NCBI RefSeq assembly: GCF_003144245.1
Contig: NW_020289991.1
Coordinates: forward strand, 390,518 to 454,517
Reading direction: 5' to 3'
Source of the DNA: Jaminaea rosea
Lineage: Eukaryota > Basidiomycota > Exobasidiomycetes > Microstromatales
Length of the DNA: 64,000 bases
The translations under genes were made by a program, and so were the position numbers. The notes beneath the pieces are model-generated. The model did not search any database. It saw nothing but the letters and a program-made list of their open reading frames with translations, and had not been told where the DNA came from. Shown here in pieces: positions 44,169-53,663 of the stretch (position 1 is its first letter; every line of letters starts with the position of its first letter).

Positions 44169-44479
44169 GCTGGCGTGGCGATGAGAAGAGAGAGGGTGAG
44201 AGAGGGAGAGAGGAGAAAGGAAGCCGCACACGCGCTCGCACACGCAACTCATGCGGTTGAACAAGCTTCGCATCCCTGCCCATTTCTTGCCCTCCTCGTC
44301 GCGCTAGCGCCATGCGCGAACGGACCCCATTGTGCGAGGCGAATGCAGGCCGGCGGGCAGTGAGCAGCTCGCGCATCTCGAGCCGTTCCTCAATGCCAGT
44401 CATGAAGAGGCTCATCGCAATGGCAGTCATTGGACCATGTTTCGTTGGCAGAGTCGGCTACAACGACGCCTTGTCGAGC

Positions 44480-44960
44480 CCAAAGCGTGGGCTCAGCGAC
44501 GGCAGGCGCCACGTGGCTCTTGCTCCGCCTGGCTCGTGCGCGATGCGCTGCTCCCCTCCGCTCGTCCGTGCAATCTCGTTCCTGTCCATCTTGCTCCGCA
44601 ATCACATCCACTCACCCATCCGCTCGTCGAGTGATTAGCCAGCAGGCGGCGGAGCAGCGAGTCTGGAGAGTCGATGTCGACGTCGACGTTGAGCTGGGCT
44701 CTCCTACCAATATACCCAGGGATTTCGAGGTCGATTCGTGTTTTTCCCCCCTCGAGGCCATTTTTGCCCCCTCCCCCGTCTCGTCCCTCCTCTACGAACC
44801 CACCCCCCCTTTCGTCCTCCTCTCGCTCCTCGACCATCATCTCGCTGCTGTTGCTCCTCTTGTTGTACTCAGCTTCACTCTTCGACTCAACGACCTCGAC
44901 CACTTCACGCTCGCTGTCGTGCCACCCTCATTACCAAGCCACGCACCAATAGATGCATTG
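44480..44960 (+). repeat. Duplicated promoter/leader segment, copy 1
   Basis: Shares a series of blocks with 47320-47900 in the same order: CCACGTGG (44510-44517), GCAATCTCGTTCCTG.CCA..CTGCTCCGCA (from 44571), AGCAGGCGGCGGAGCA (44643-44657), CCTACCAATATACCC (44703-44717) and a pyrimidine-rich run with CTCCTC words after it. This precedes the first W-x-G-D gene. Similarity is patchy rather than continuous, suggesting an old duplication. Confidence 0.6.
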
Positions 44961-45595
44961 GCTCAGCATTCATCATCACGGCGGCACCTGTTGTACAAGA
45001 CACTCTTCGAGTCTCATTGGGTGAGTCTGTTCATGCCGAGCTGCTCGGCGGCGAGCTGACCGTCTGCCTTGCTACTCCTCCGTCGCAGCTCATGGATAGG
45101 CCATGGCCTACTACGTGTGACGCCCGCAGCTCCTTGGGCGGACCTCGCACCCTGTTCGAAGGCATCTTCGCCCCTCCACTGTCATGTCCTCATCGCGATA
45201 GTGGGCAATGCCCGCTGGACTCAGGATGGCAGACACTCTCTCCCGCCTCTCCTCTGTGAGTGCGTACCGTTCTCGACGTCTCGGCGAGTTGCCAGCTGAC
45301 CTTTGCCTTGCCCACCTCAACCTCCCTCGAAGGCACTCGCTACTTCAACCCGCGTCACGTCACGTCACGTCTAGGGTACTTTCACGCCGTCACGAGGACG
45401 AAGAAGGTCCAGACATCGTCCATCAAACGTCTACCCCATGGCAGCAGCCTGTGTCACAAGCAATGGCAAGGTCCGGCGCTCCAGCCCAGCATCTGAGCGC
45501 GAACAAGACGAGCGACACTCAACAACGGCTATGAGAGCTCAGCTTTCTTCTCGTCATCCCTACCATCATCTCCAACTCCATCCGGTAGCAATACG
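44961..45595. other. Unassigned transcribed-looking region upstream of copy-1 gene
   Basis: Contains several plausible donor/acceptor pairs, for example GTGAGT at 45020 with CGCAG near 45087, and GTGAGT at 45257, so it may hold 5' non-coding or short coding exons. A triple TCACG repeat is at about 45356-45370. Short frames here do not give a recognisable protein, so I do not propose a gene. Confidence 0.4.
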
Positions 45596-46446
45596 ATGGC
45601 TACCTCGAACGAGCTCCCTCCGCCTGTCGCAGGGCGTGCCACTCCTGAGTGGCACGGCGACGAAGACGAGCTGCTGCTTTGGAGGGCAGAGCGGCAGCTC
45701 GCGGAGCGACTGCTCCAGGAGGCTCGAGACAACGATGAAGACGACGAGCAGGAGCTGCCGCCTGGCAACCAGCAGCAGGCTACGCAGCTCTGCGAGGAGT
45801 GAGTGGGTGGACGAGGCATCCTTCGCATCTCTTGCTGACCACGTTTGCCTCTCTCTCATCAACAGTGCCAGGCGCCGCTCGCTCTCTTCTCCCCTGGCAC
45901 TTGGTGACTTGTGAGTCCTGACGTCGAGTCGAGGTGCAATGAGAGAGTAGGCTGATCGACGTTCCCTCTGCTCCCCCCATAGGTCTCCTCGTCGAGACGA
46001 GTCACAAGGAGAAGAGGAGCAAGGTGGCGACCGGTGAGTGCAACTCAACAGACTCAGAGTGCAACGCCACGGGCTGAACGCCTATCACTCTTTCGCGGCA
46101 GCTCTCCTCGCGCGCGCTCGCCCTCGCGCTTCCCGCGCCCTCTCTCTCCTCGCCCTCGCCCTCGCCCTCGCCCTCGCCCTCGCCGCCAACTCGACGAGGA
46201 GGAAGATCAAACCCCTCCTCGGTCAGCATCAGCGTGCTCTCATTGCCTCGCTTCCATCGAGCTGACCAGATTCCTCTTCTCCTTGCTCGCAGTCTGACCG
46301 CTACCGCCCTCGCTCGCCGAGACCGAGGCACCGACGCTGCTCGCAAGCGACAGCGAACCGGTGCCTTCGCGTCGACGTCGGCAGCCTCCCTCCCCTCCGA
46401 CGTCACCACCTCCGCCTCGCGTCGTGCCCGACACCTCGCAGGATGA
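45596..46446 (+). CDS. Unrecognised five-exon gene with W-x-G-D motif (copy 1)
   Basis: Exons 45596-45798, 45866-45910, 45983-46033, 46102-46221 and 46293-46446. All four introns (68, 72, 68 and 71 nt; GTGAGT, GTGAGT, GTGAGT, GTCAGC; all ending AG) are in phase 2, and the joined frame stays open to TGA 46444-46446: 190 residues. The product has an acidic start with TPEWHGDEDELLLWRAE, an acidic/Gln region, then an Arg/Ser/Pro-rich domain with a (CTCGCC)n-coded Pro-Arg run (46150-46185), and an Ala/Arg-rich end. The WHGDEDEL motif and the exon order match the gene at 50602, which has SNWQGDDGELEYW. No known family. The consistent phase-2 splicing argues for a real gene. Downstream sequence (46500-46875) matches the 3' part of the second copy but is out of frame, so this copy may be truncated. 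Confidence 0.6.
46150..46185 (+). repeat. (CTCGCC)n hexanucleotide run
   Basis: About five tandem copies of CTCGCC inside exon 4 of the preceding gene; coding for alternating Pro-Arg. Confidence 0.85.
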
Positions 46447-46499
46447 CATGTGGTCCAAAGTCAAGGACCGCATGACGATGACGACGACGGGAGGGGGGG

Positions 46500-46875
46500 A
46501 CACGCTTGCGTGGTGCCGCCCCTGCTCTGAGTGCAGTGCCGGGCAAAGGGTCAACCTTGCCTGGTGGTCAAGAGCCGGGATGCCGAAGATGTCAAGCAAA
46601 GCAGGGAAACCTTTGCTTGTCATCATTGCCAGCAACGCAAGCTGCGCTGCTCTGGTCGCCTCGTTGGTCGCCCCAACCTCGAGGAGCGCCTCCCCTCACC
46701 AACCCCCTTCATGCCCTCTCCGGCTGCTCGCTCCCTCCGAGCTCAGCCGCTGTCATGGCCTCCTCGTGGCAATGGGTGGATAGCTGCTCGCGAGAGTGGT
46801 GAACCAACGATGACTGATGTTCTTGACTTTCTCATATCTGCTAGAATGCTACATCGTGACGAGTCCCTCCTGAGA
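46500..46875 (+). pseudogene. Cys-rich block relic, homologous to the 3' part of the gene at 50602
   Basis: Two adjacent frames carry parts of one Cys motif: RPCSECSA in the first (about 46516-46540) and GQPCLVV then FACHHCQQRKLRCS in the next (about 46545-46650), so a single-base shift separates them. The other copy has RPCARCVRNGELC and FACAPCKRAGEPYTC in one frame. The end also matches: LSWPPRGNGWIAA here against the same DNA near 52047-52080. The stop TGA 46444 and the shift mean no continuous protein links this to the gene upstream, unless unseen introns do. I read it as a decayed 3' half of a duplicated gene. Confidence 0.5.
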
Positions 46876-47319
46876 TGATGTGTGCGCGCTCGCTTCACCT
46901 CTTGATCATCGAATCGAGCCAGACGGGATCTGCGTCGACCGTTGAGGTGAGGAAGCCCACTCAGCTCCGCGAAGTGCGGGAGGGGGGTGGGCACAGAGGG
47001 ATCAAGGAGCACAAGGGAGCTTCTGCTCACCATCGAGAGCGTAGACGCCTTAGCCAAGGGGAGGGTGAGACTAGAGAGAGCGGCGAACAGGCTCGTACGG
47101 GCATACAAGAGTGTCTTCGGCGAAGAGGGCGTGGAGGGCTCGTTGCCACATTGCACGGCGCGAATAGTGCGATTCGGAAGCTGAAGCCAGAGCGCTGATG
47201 GCGAGGAGATGGAGTTAATCATACGCTTGTGTCCATCGCTGCCCTCGCAGGCCTACTCGCGATGGCTCAAGGTAGTGTTGCTTGGGCTCACGGCGCGGAC
47301 TCGCCCACTAGCGCGGAAG
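46876..47319. other. Possible coding exon fragment
   Basis: A plus-strand frame ending at 47184 (REL-LLTIESVDALAKGRVR...LVRAYKSVFGEEGVEGS) has protein-like composition and a helix-like pattern, but it has no clear start or acceptor. It may be the last exon of the copy-1 gene or a remnant. Nothing else is seen. Confidence 0.3.
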
Positions 47320-47900
47320 GGGCACCGCCACGTGGCGTGTTGGACTGGACAATGCATGGCTCGAGCGTCGGCGCCCGTTCGCAATCATTGTGACTTCACT
47401 ATCGTTCCATCCCATCCTCCTCCGTCGTCCGCACTTTACGTGGGCGTCAGAGCTGAGCGAGCGAGCATCCGGAGCAATCGCCGTCACACAGCACAGTCAA
47501 AGCGATGACTCGACTCGGCCTCCCTCGCCGTCGCCCTTGTCCTCGAGCGGAGGCAATCTCGTTCCTGACCACGCTGCTCCGCACCACAAGACTAATCACA
47601 TCACCAATCACACTATGTCGAGTCATCGGCCGCTATGCTGAGCCGTGAGCGTCGAGGAATCAGTCTAAGCAGGCGGCGGCGGAGCACCGGAGCAGAAAGA
47701 GAGCGTCGTTCGGACGTCGCTCGAGCGTCGATGTTGGGCTGAGCTGGGCGTGGATCCTACCAATATACCCGGGGTCGGCCAGGTTGCATCGACTTTTCGC
47801 CCCCTTCGAGCTCCGTTTCGTCCCCTTTGCTTTTTGCCTCTCCTCCTCACCCTCCTCGTCTTCCATCTCATCCCCTCCTGTTGTACCACCATCACCTGCC
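47320..47900 (+). repeat. Duplicated promoter/leader segment, copy 2
   Basis: Second copy of the blocks described for 44480-44960: CCACGTGG (47330-47337), GCAATCTCGTTCCTG (47552-47566) followed by CCA..CTGCTCCGCA, AAGCAGGCGGCGGCGGAGCA (47668-47687) and CCTACCAATATACCC (47757-47771), followed by the same type of CTCCTC-rich run. It precedes the long disrupted frame at 48649 and the second W-x-G-D gene. Confidence 0.6.
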
Positions 47901-48648
47901 GCAGCCACGCAGCATCACGCTCGCTACCATCACACGCTCGCTACCTCTTCCGCCCTCAGCCAGCGACTCGCTGAGCATTGCGCTCAGTATCGCCGCGTGA
48001 CGCAGCGCCTCGCTTCTCATCATCATATCGCTGGCCCATCCTCAACACCAAGCAAGCTCATCAGCACACACGCTCGTTGCTACGACGCGCCACGCCACGC
48101 CACGCCACGCTCGAACCTCCTTGCGATCCGGCCTGCAAGTCAGCGTCAGCGTCAATTTCAGCATCAGCGATAGCATCAGTATCTCTCGCTGTTGTACTTC
48201 AAGATCTCGCACCTTGTTGTCTCCTCTCATTCAATTGTGTGAGTACATGCCCCGGCGTCGTCGCACCCATTGATAGAAGTAGCCAGACTAACGCCCTACC
48301 CTTGCGCACCACCATCATCACCGCGCAGACAACAGCTTCTCATCTCATATTGCCACCACTCAGCACCAGCAAGACCTACGCTATGGTGCTGTAGCTCGTC
48401 ATCGAGGCACGCGCTTGGTACGGTCGACCAGGGCCGTGAATGCCTGCTTGGTGAGCTCGAGATCACGACTTCGAGGTGAGCATCTTGGTAGCGCGTCGCG
48501 CTTGCGTCGAGACGGGAAGCTGACTCCGCTACTCACCTCGTTCACCTCAATCATTCTCTAGCAGTCAAAACGTTACGGTAAGGCACGATCAAGTCGCTCT
48601 TTTTGCACATGGCACAGTCACACTCAGGCATGGGCCAAAGACAGCAAC
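47901..48648. other. Unassigned stretch with CCACG and CAGCGT short repeats
   Basis: Holds a four-unit CCACG run (about 48090-48110) and Ser/Gln-type simple sequence around 48140-48180. Several short frames, none with domain support or a consistent splice model. Possibly the 5' leader of the next frame. Confidence 0.4.
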
Positions 48649-50214
48649 ATGTCCATCACCTGCAGTGACCACATCGCACGAACGGCGCGACCTACTGCGT
48701 CCCAATCCCAGCCACCGCCATCGACCCTCCTGCGCAAGGAGACAAGCCGGTGCTCGAGGTCCGTCGCTGGCGCAGGCGACGGTGAGCCGTGTACGATGCC
48801 TGACCCCGCTCAGCGCATCACTCGCTTCTTCTGCGGCCGATACGTAGCATCGTGCCCAGCTTTCCTCGGGTTGCCAGCAGCGAGCCAGCCGGAGTTTCAC
48901 TCCGTCGCCCTCACTCGCACCCTCATTCCCTCCTTTCCCTCTGCGGCGACGACAACTGCTGGAACAGCGGCTACCGGCCCACTCACCGCAGCAGGTCTGC
49001 CGGTTTCTTCTTCTCTTCTGCTGGGTGGGGGCGCTCAATCTGCCGCGCCTTCATCGGTGTCCGCTACTTCCTCTGCGGCCGCTCCCACCATCACTCTCGC
49101 TCCTTCCGCAGCTGGCCCAGCCGCTGCCACAACATCCACCTCTGCTCCTCAATCTGGTCTCGCCGCTTCTCCCTCTATTTCAGCAGCTGGATCTGCTTCT
49201 TCAAGCGCACTCGCCTCTTCCTCTGCGGCCGCTCAGCCTTCTGCCCCTTCTGCGACGTCCATGGGTAAAAGGCAAAGGAAGGCCACCTCTAGCTCCTCAT
49301 CGTCTTCTCTCTCTTCTCTCAGTGCTCCCTTACACGATGATGAGGAGTGCGAAGAGAGCAGCGACACCAACATGGCCGACGAGGAAGCGTCCCAGCAGCA
49401 ACAGCTCGTCGCCCCGACCGAAGTCATTACCATCGATGACACACGGCCCCGCCACGCAAAGCCAGGGGCAACAACAACGGCAAGAGCAACCGCAACAGCC
49501 GCCCAACCAGCCCGCACAGCAGCCCATCCAGGAGAGCGACGAGGCTATGCTCACCTCAGAAAGCAAAGGGGATGCAAGCTCTCGGGGGCGATGCTCGGCT
49601 CACAGCAGAGTCTCGAGGAGCCATGGCAGCCGGACTAGAACGACGATCAGCCTCCTCCCCTGTCGCAAGAAGCTTCCGTGGCAACGCCGCCCGTGCCAGT
49701 CTCTCTCACGCTGGCAACGCTGGCAGAGGTGCTCGACGAGCTGGACTCGGCCTCTGGCAGCGAGGCGCCCTCGGAGACGAGCGTGGGCGAGGTCCCCCTC
49801 GCATCCACTCGCACCACGGCGCAGCGGTCGCAGCAGGCCAAGGCTCTGGAGCACAAGGCCTACGCCGGGGCGGGCATCTTCAACTGGCTGTGCGGTGCTC
49901 TGAAGGCCTCGAGGACTCCTGAGGCGGTGCGTGCTGCGCGTCGAGACGTTCGTCTTGCTCTGTGGCGCAAGCCACTCTCGCTGCCGGCGTCGAGGTCGGG
50001 GAGCGGGTCGCGCGGGGCCGCTACGGTCGGGCTGCAGCTCTGGAAGCCTGCCCCCTCGTCCGAGGCCTTCATCGACGTGGTGCTGGCCAGGCTCACCAGC
50101 TCCGAGGGCCGCATGGCGCACAAGGAGGTCAGAGCCGCATGCATCCTCGTCAAGCGCGCGATCCTTGATCGAATCGGGCGCAGAAACAAGTCTGCCTTGA
50201 GCCTACACAGATGA
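48649..50214 (+). pseudogene. Long Ser/Ala-rich frame interrupted by one in-frame TAG
   Basis: From ATG 48649 the frame is open to TAG 49636-49638 and then continues without another stop, in the same frame, to TGA near 50212-50214 (522 codons in total). The first part is Ser/Ala/Thr-rich with an acidic patch (HDDEECEESSD) and a QQQQ run; the part after the TAG looks like a folded helical domain (LATLAEVLDELDSASG, EHKAYAGAGIFNWLCGAL, FIDVVLARLTSSEGRMAHK, ACILVKRAILDRIG). No GT donor suitable for splicing out the TAG was found just upstream, apart from a GTCTCG that would give an intron of about 30 nt. Between 49460 and 49600 another frame gives a more protein-like Gln-rich run, suggesting small indels as well. 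It could be a pseudogene, a readthrough gene or a sequence error. Function unknown. Confidence 0.5.
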
Positions 50215-50601
50215 GCAACGGGATCGAGCGACCACCAGCACGCTCTCTTCTACCTGGCGCGACTGAGGTCCTTCGCAGTCTTGTACTGCAGAAATCGGGA
50301 GCAGTATAACGCTCTCTGGGAAGCCCGATCAGACCTCCGGGCAGAAACTTGTGAGGCGATGGAGGTGGGGAGATATCTGATCATCAGCCTTTAGATGAAA
50401 GCGAATCAGGCGAACTTCAAGCAAAGCAAGCTACGCCACCATGCGAGCAGGGGTAATCCTTGCAAAGCCGAACACTCAGCAAGGATGACCAGCACATGCG
50501 CAGCCTTCCAAAGCCTGAACTCATCACGCAAACTCAGTGCGCGAGCGGGACTCGCTCACCGCTCACCTCTCTCATTCTCCACCATCAATACCAACAACAC
50601 G

Positions 50602-52080
50602 ATGACTGGTCTTCCTCTCTTCGACGCTGCCGGTGAGTGAGCCAGACGCGGGTGGTGCAGACCTTTCTCGTGCTGACCAGCTTACTCTCATCCTTCGCTA
50701 CCCTAGACCTCCCCTTCCCATCCGCCCAGTGGCCCACTTCAAACTGGCAAGGCGATGATGGCGAGCTGGAGTACTGGCTCCTGAAGCGCGAGGTCAATCG
50801 CAGGAAGGAGCCATCCCCGGCCGAAGAGTGAGTGGACCCACGCAATCTTCTCATTCTCAACATACTTTGACGTCGGCGCTGACATCAAGCACCACTTGCG
50901 CTTGCGCTCGCCAGTCAACGCTCTCCCTCTCCTTCTCCTCGTGTGGCGCCATCGCGTGCGATCACTCGCCAACGCTCTCCTTCTGGTTCGCCTCCCGCCA
51001 ATTGCCTCACGGAGCGCGAGCTGCGACGAATGGATGAGCAAGATGCGAAGATCCGCGCGTGAGTGAAAGCAGATGCGGCACGAGTATGCGGTAGCAAGCG
51101 CTCACATCTCATCCCTTTTTTGCAGCCGCCGCAGCATCAATGACGGAGGCGACGAAGACGACTAAGACAAAGACCGCACCAGCAAGCGCACAAGGACCGT
51201 CCGCTGGGCCGAGACCGCCGAGTCTGGCAGCGTCGTCGGGGAAGCCTCTGCCTGCTCATCTGCCCCGAGCGATGCGGCCTCTGCGTTCACCGCCCTCGAC
51301 CAGCGGCTGTTGCACCAGAGGCTCGAGAAAGTCCTGCGCCGGAGGTACCACCTGCAGCCCCAGCAGGTGCGACTCGAGGACCGCCCGTGGGACGAGGCAG
51401 GCGTGGCTGCGCGCTTGGACCAGCTCGAGGTACCAGCGCCCTTCCTCGACTTGGTCCTGCCCGAGAAGCAGAGGATGGTGAAGTGGGGATACTACGTCCT
51501 CGACTTCTACGACATCAACAGTCCCGGCAAGGACAAGATCTTGTTCCACCCCTCCTCCGGCGGCGCCCCTGCTCACGTCCGTCCCTGCGCAAGGTGCGTG
51601 CGCAACGGTGAGCTGTGCAGGATCTTCGTCGAGGACCCTGACAAGGCCAAGAAGGGCAAGAAGGCGACCTTTGCTTGTGCTCCCTGCAAGCGTGCGGGAG
51701 AGCCATACACCTGCAGCGTCGTTGACCATGGAGAGAAATGGTCCAACACGTTCAAAGCCGACGTCTTCGCCTCCTTGAGCCTGCTCAACGTCATCGGCGG
51801 CCTCTTCTCCGCCCCTACTGTGCCACATCTCAAGAAGGCCTTTAGGACGTCGTACCCAGAGATGCCGATCCTGGCAAGTGAGGAGATCATGGCCAACAAG
51901 GTCAAAATCGCCGCGCATGCCTCGTCGGTCGCTGTGCCGCCCGTGGCTCACTCGTCGTCATCGTACAACTGCGCGCGCGGCGACGAACCCGGCTTGTTCG
52001 CTCTCCCCTTACGCCCTCTCCAGCGGCGTCTCCATCGACATCGTTGCTGTCATGACCTCCTCGTGGTGATGGGTGGATAG
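50602..52080 (+). CDS. Unrecognised W-x-G-D / Cys-rich protein gene (copy 2), with alternative acceptor around an in-frame TAA
   Basis: Exons 50602-50632, 50707-50827 and 50915-51058 give MTGLPLFDAADLPFPSAQW...SNWQGDDGELEYW and then an Arg/Ser-Pro region (DQRSPSPSPRVAPSRA). The next intron starts at 51059 (GTGAGT). If it ends at the strong acceptor TTTTTTGCAG (51125) the frame meets TAA 51163-51165, giving 111 residues. If it ends at ACCAG (51182) the frame stays open to 52080, giving 397 residues with a helical region (RLEKVLRRRYHLQPQQV, PAPFLDLVLPEKQRMVKWGYY) and a Cys-rich block, RPCARCVRNGELC then FACAPCKRAGEPYTC, reminiscent of, but not matching, fungal zinc clusters. The whole unit parallels 45596-46875. 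Function unknown. Confidence 0.5.
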
Positions 52081-52210
52081 CTGCTCAAGCCACGAGTAGT
52101 GAACCAACGATGACAGAACCGATACCCCCTCCTCAAGTCGCAAAGTCTCTCAAGCAGCCCTGCGCGCGGCTTCCTTCGTCGAGACGCTCAACCAAGGCAG
52201 GGCCATCAAA

Positions 52211-53411
52211 GGGCTTCTACGTCCAAGGATCGACTTGGCAGCCTGCTCGCCGTCGTAGCCTACTTGTCTTCGACTTTGTATCTTCCGCACTTCGCACCTT
52301 TCATTCCGAGCGCGACTGTGGCTCCCTCGCCCCTCTTCTTCTACCGCGTATACCAGTATCGCAACTGCTCTTGCGCTTCAACGGACGGCGCCTTCGCCCA
52401 GCAGTCACTCAACTCGGACGGAGGCCATCGCGACCGCCCGGCGGGCTTCAACTACCGGGTCGGGGACGTGAGCAGATTCGGCCAGCGCCTCGTCTGCTCC
52501 CGCGCTGGGTGTGACTTCTTCTGTCTGGTGGTCGAGGAAGGACAGCGCTGGGTACTAAAGCCAGGCACAGTCCAGGAGCACCAAGGCCACGGTGTCGACG
52601 CGGAGATTGGCGTCAGATACTGGCGAGGTAGCCTCTGCGAGGACGAGCACGACTTCATCTGTCTCCCCTCCTCATCTCCCCTTTCTTCATGACGACCGAC
52701 ATGACAACTCAAGACGGTCCTCTGCGCTCCTTCGTCCTCTCGCGAGAGAAAGGCCCCTGGTCTCCCTACGTGAGTGAGCGCACCATCACGCTTTCCCGCA
52801 CTACAGTACTTGGCTCTGATGTGACCGCTCTTCTCCGCTATCAGGAGGTCATCGATTGGTATGACCTCATGCAGACCCTGTGGGAGACCAGCACGCCGGC
52901 CAGAGTGATGGTCACCTCTCGTGAGTACCCACGACACTCTTGAGTGTCACAGACAGTCGTTGAGCTCCCTTGACCGCTCAGGTAGCCGCGTCTTCGAGCA
53001 ATTCAGGCCTTGCCGCATCGACGTGCTCGAGAGGGAAGACCCCACGCCGGACGGCGTCGAGAGTCGCGATCTTCGTCGTCTCGCCCAGCTCAAGCTATAC
53101 ACCATCAATCATGGTAGCGAAAGCTGGTCCGAGGAGGTGAGAAGCATCTTCACGTCACGCATCGCGCAGCACGCTAATGCCTACCTCTACCCTACTGTAC
53201 CTCTCAGGAGAGGACAGGATGGCGCGACGTACTTCAGTACATCATCGACACTCGCAGCCGAGCGGACATGATCCTGACTTCGAGTGGGTATCCTAGTCGT
53301 GAGCTCTAAGTCGCAGCCGCTGATGCGCGTTGTCCCCTCTTGCTCGCAGGGAATAGCGTCTTCGAAGACTTTGTAGTGTCACGACGGTGTCACGACGGGA
53401 CGATTCCTTGA
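52211..53411 (+). CDS. Unrecognised multi-exon protein: Cys/His finger plus two repeated modules
   Basis: The last exons are clear: ...-52627, 52714-52769, 52845-52920, 52982-53136, 53208-53283 and 53350-53411, all in frame. The 5' end is uncertain; the first exon is open at least from about 52211 but lacks a convincing ATG. Exon 1 encodes RLVCSRAGCDFFCLVVEEGQ, then RWVLKPGTVQEHQGH, a C-x4-C...H-x2-H pattern like the WRKY-GCM1/FLYWCH fingers that occur in transposases and transcription factors. Then come two copies of a module: EVIDWYDLMQTLWETSTPAR-VMVTSR|SRVFEQF and ERTGWRDVLQYIIDTRSRAD-MILTSR|NSVFEDF. The central exon of each copy is exactly 76 nt, phase 0 to phase 1. The protein may continue into the gene at 53664. 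Family unknown. Confidence 0.55.
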
Positions 53412-53663
53412 AAGCGACCCCAACATCATCAAGCATTCAGCCTACTCTCCCGCCTCCGCCCGGGCCGCTCCAACCCACTCTCTGCCGCAGACGTATTTGT
53501 TGCCGTCGACGACGGAAAAGGCTCGTTGCACCTGTCCTCCTTACCATCACCCACTCGACCCACCACTAACTCGAAGACCACTACTCCAAAAGGTGCAACA
53601 AGGTGCATATATGCTCGCTTCCGTCTACGCGTCCCCCATTCTGACCTCCTGACATCCTTGCAG

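Noticed and set aside
43482-44363. 293-codon plus-strand frame
   Set aside because: Overlaps the KCS1 3' end in another frame and the small membrane-protein gene in antisense; no domain.
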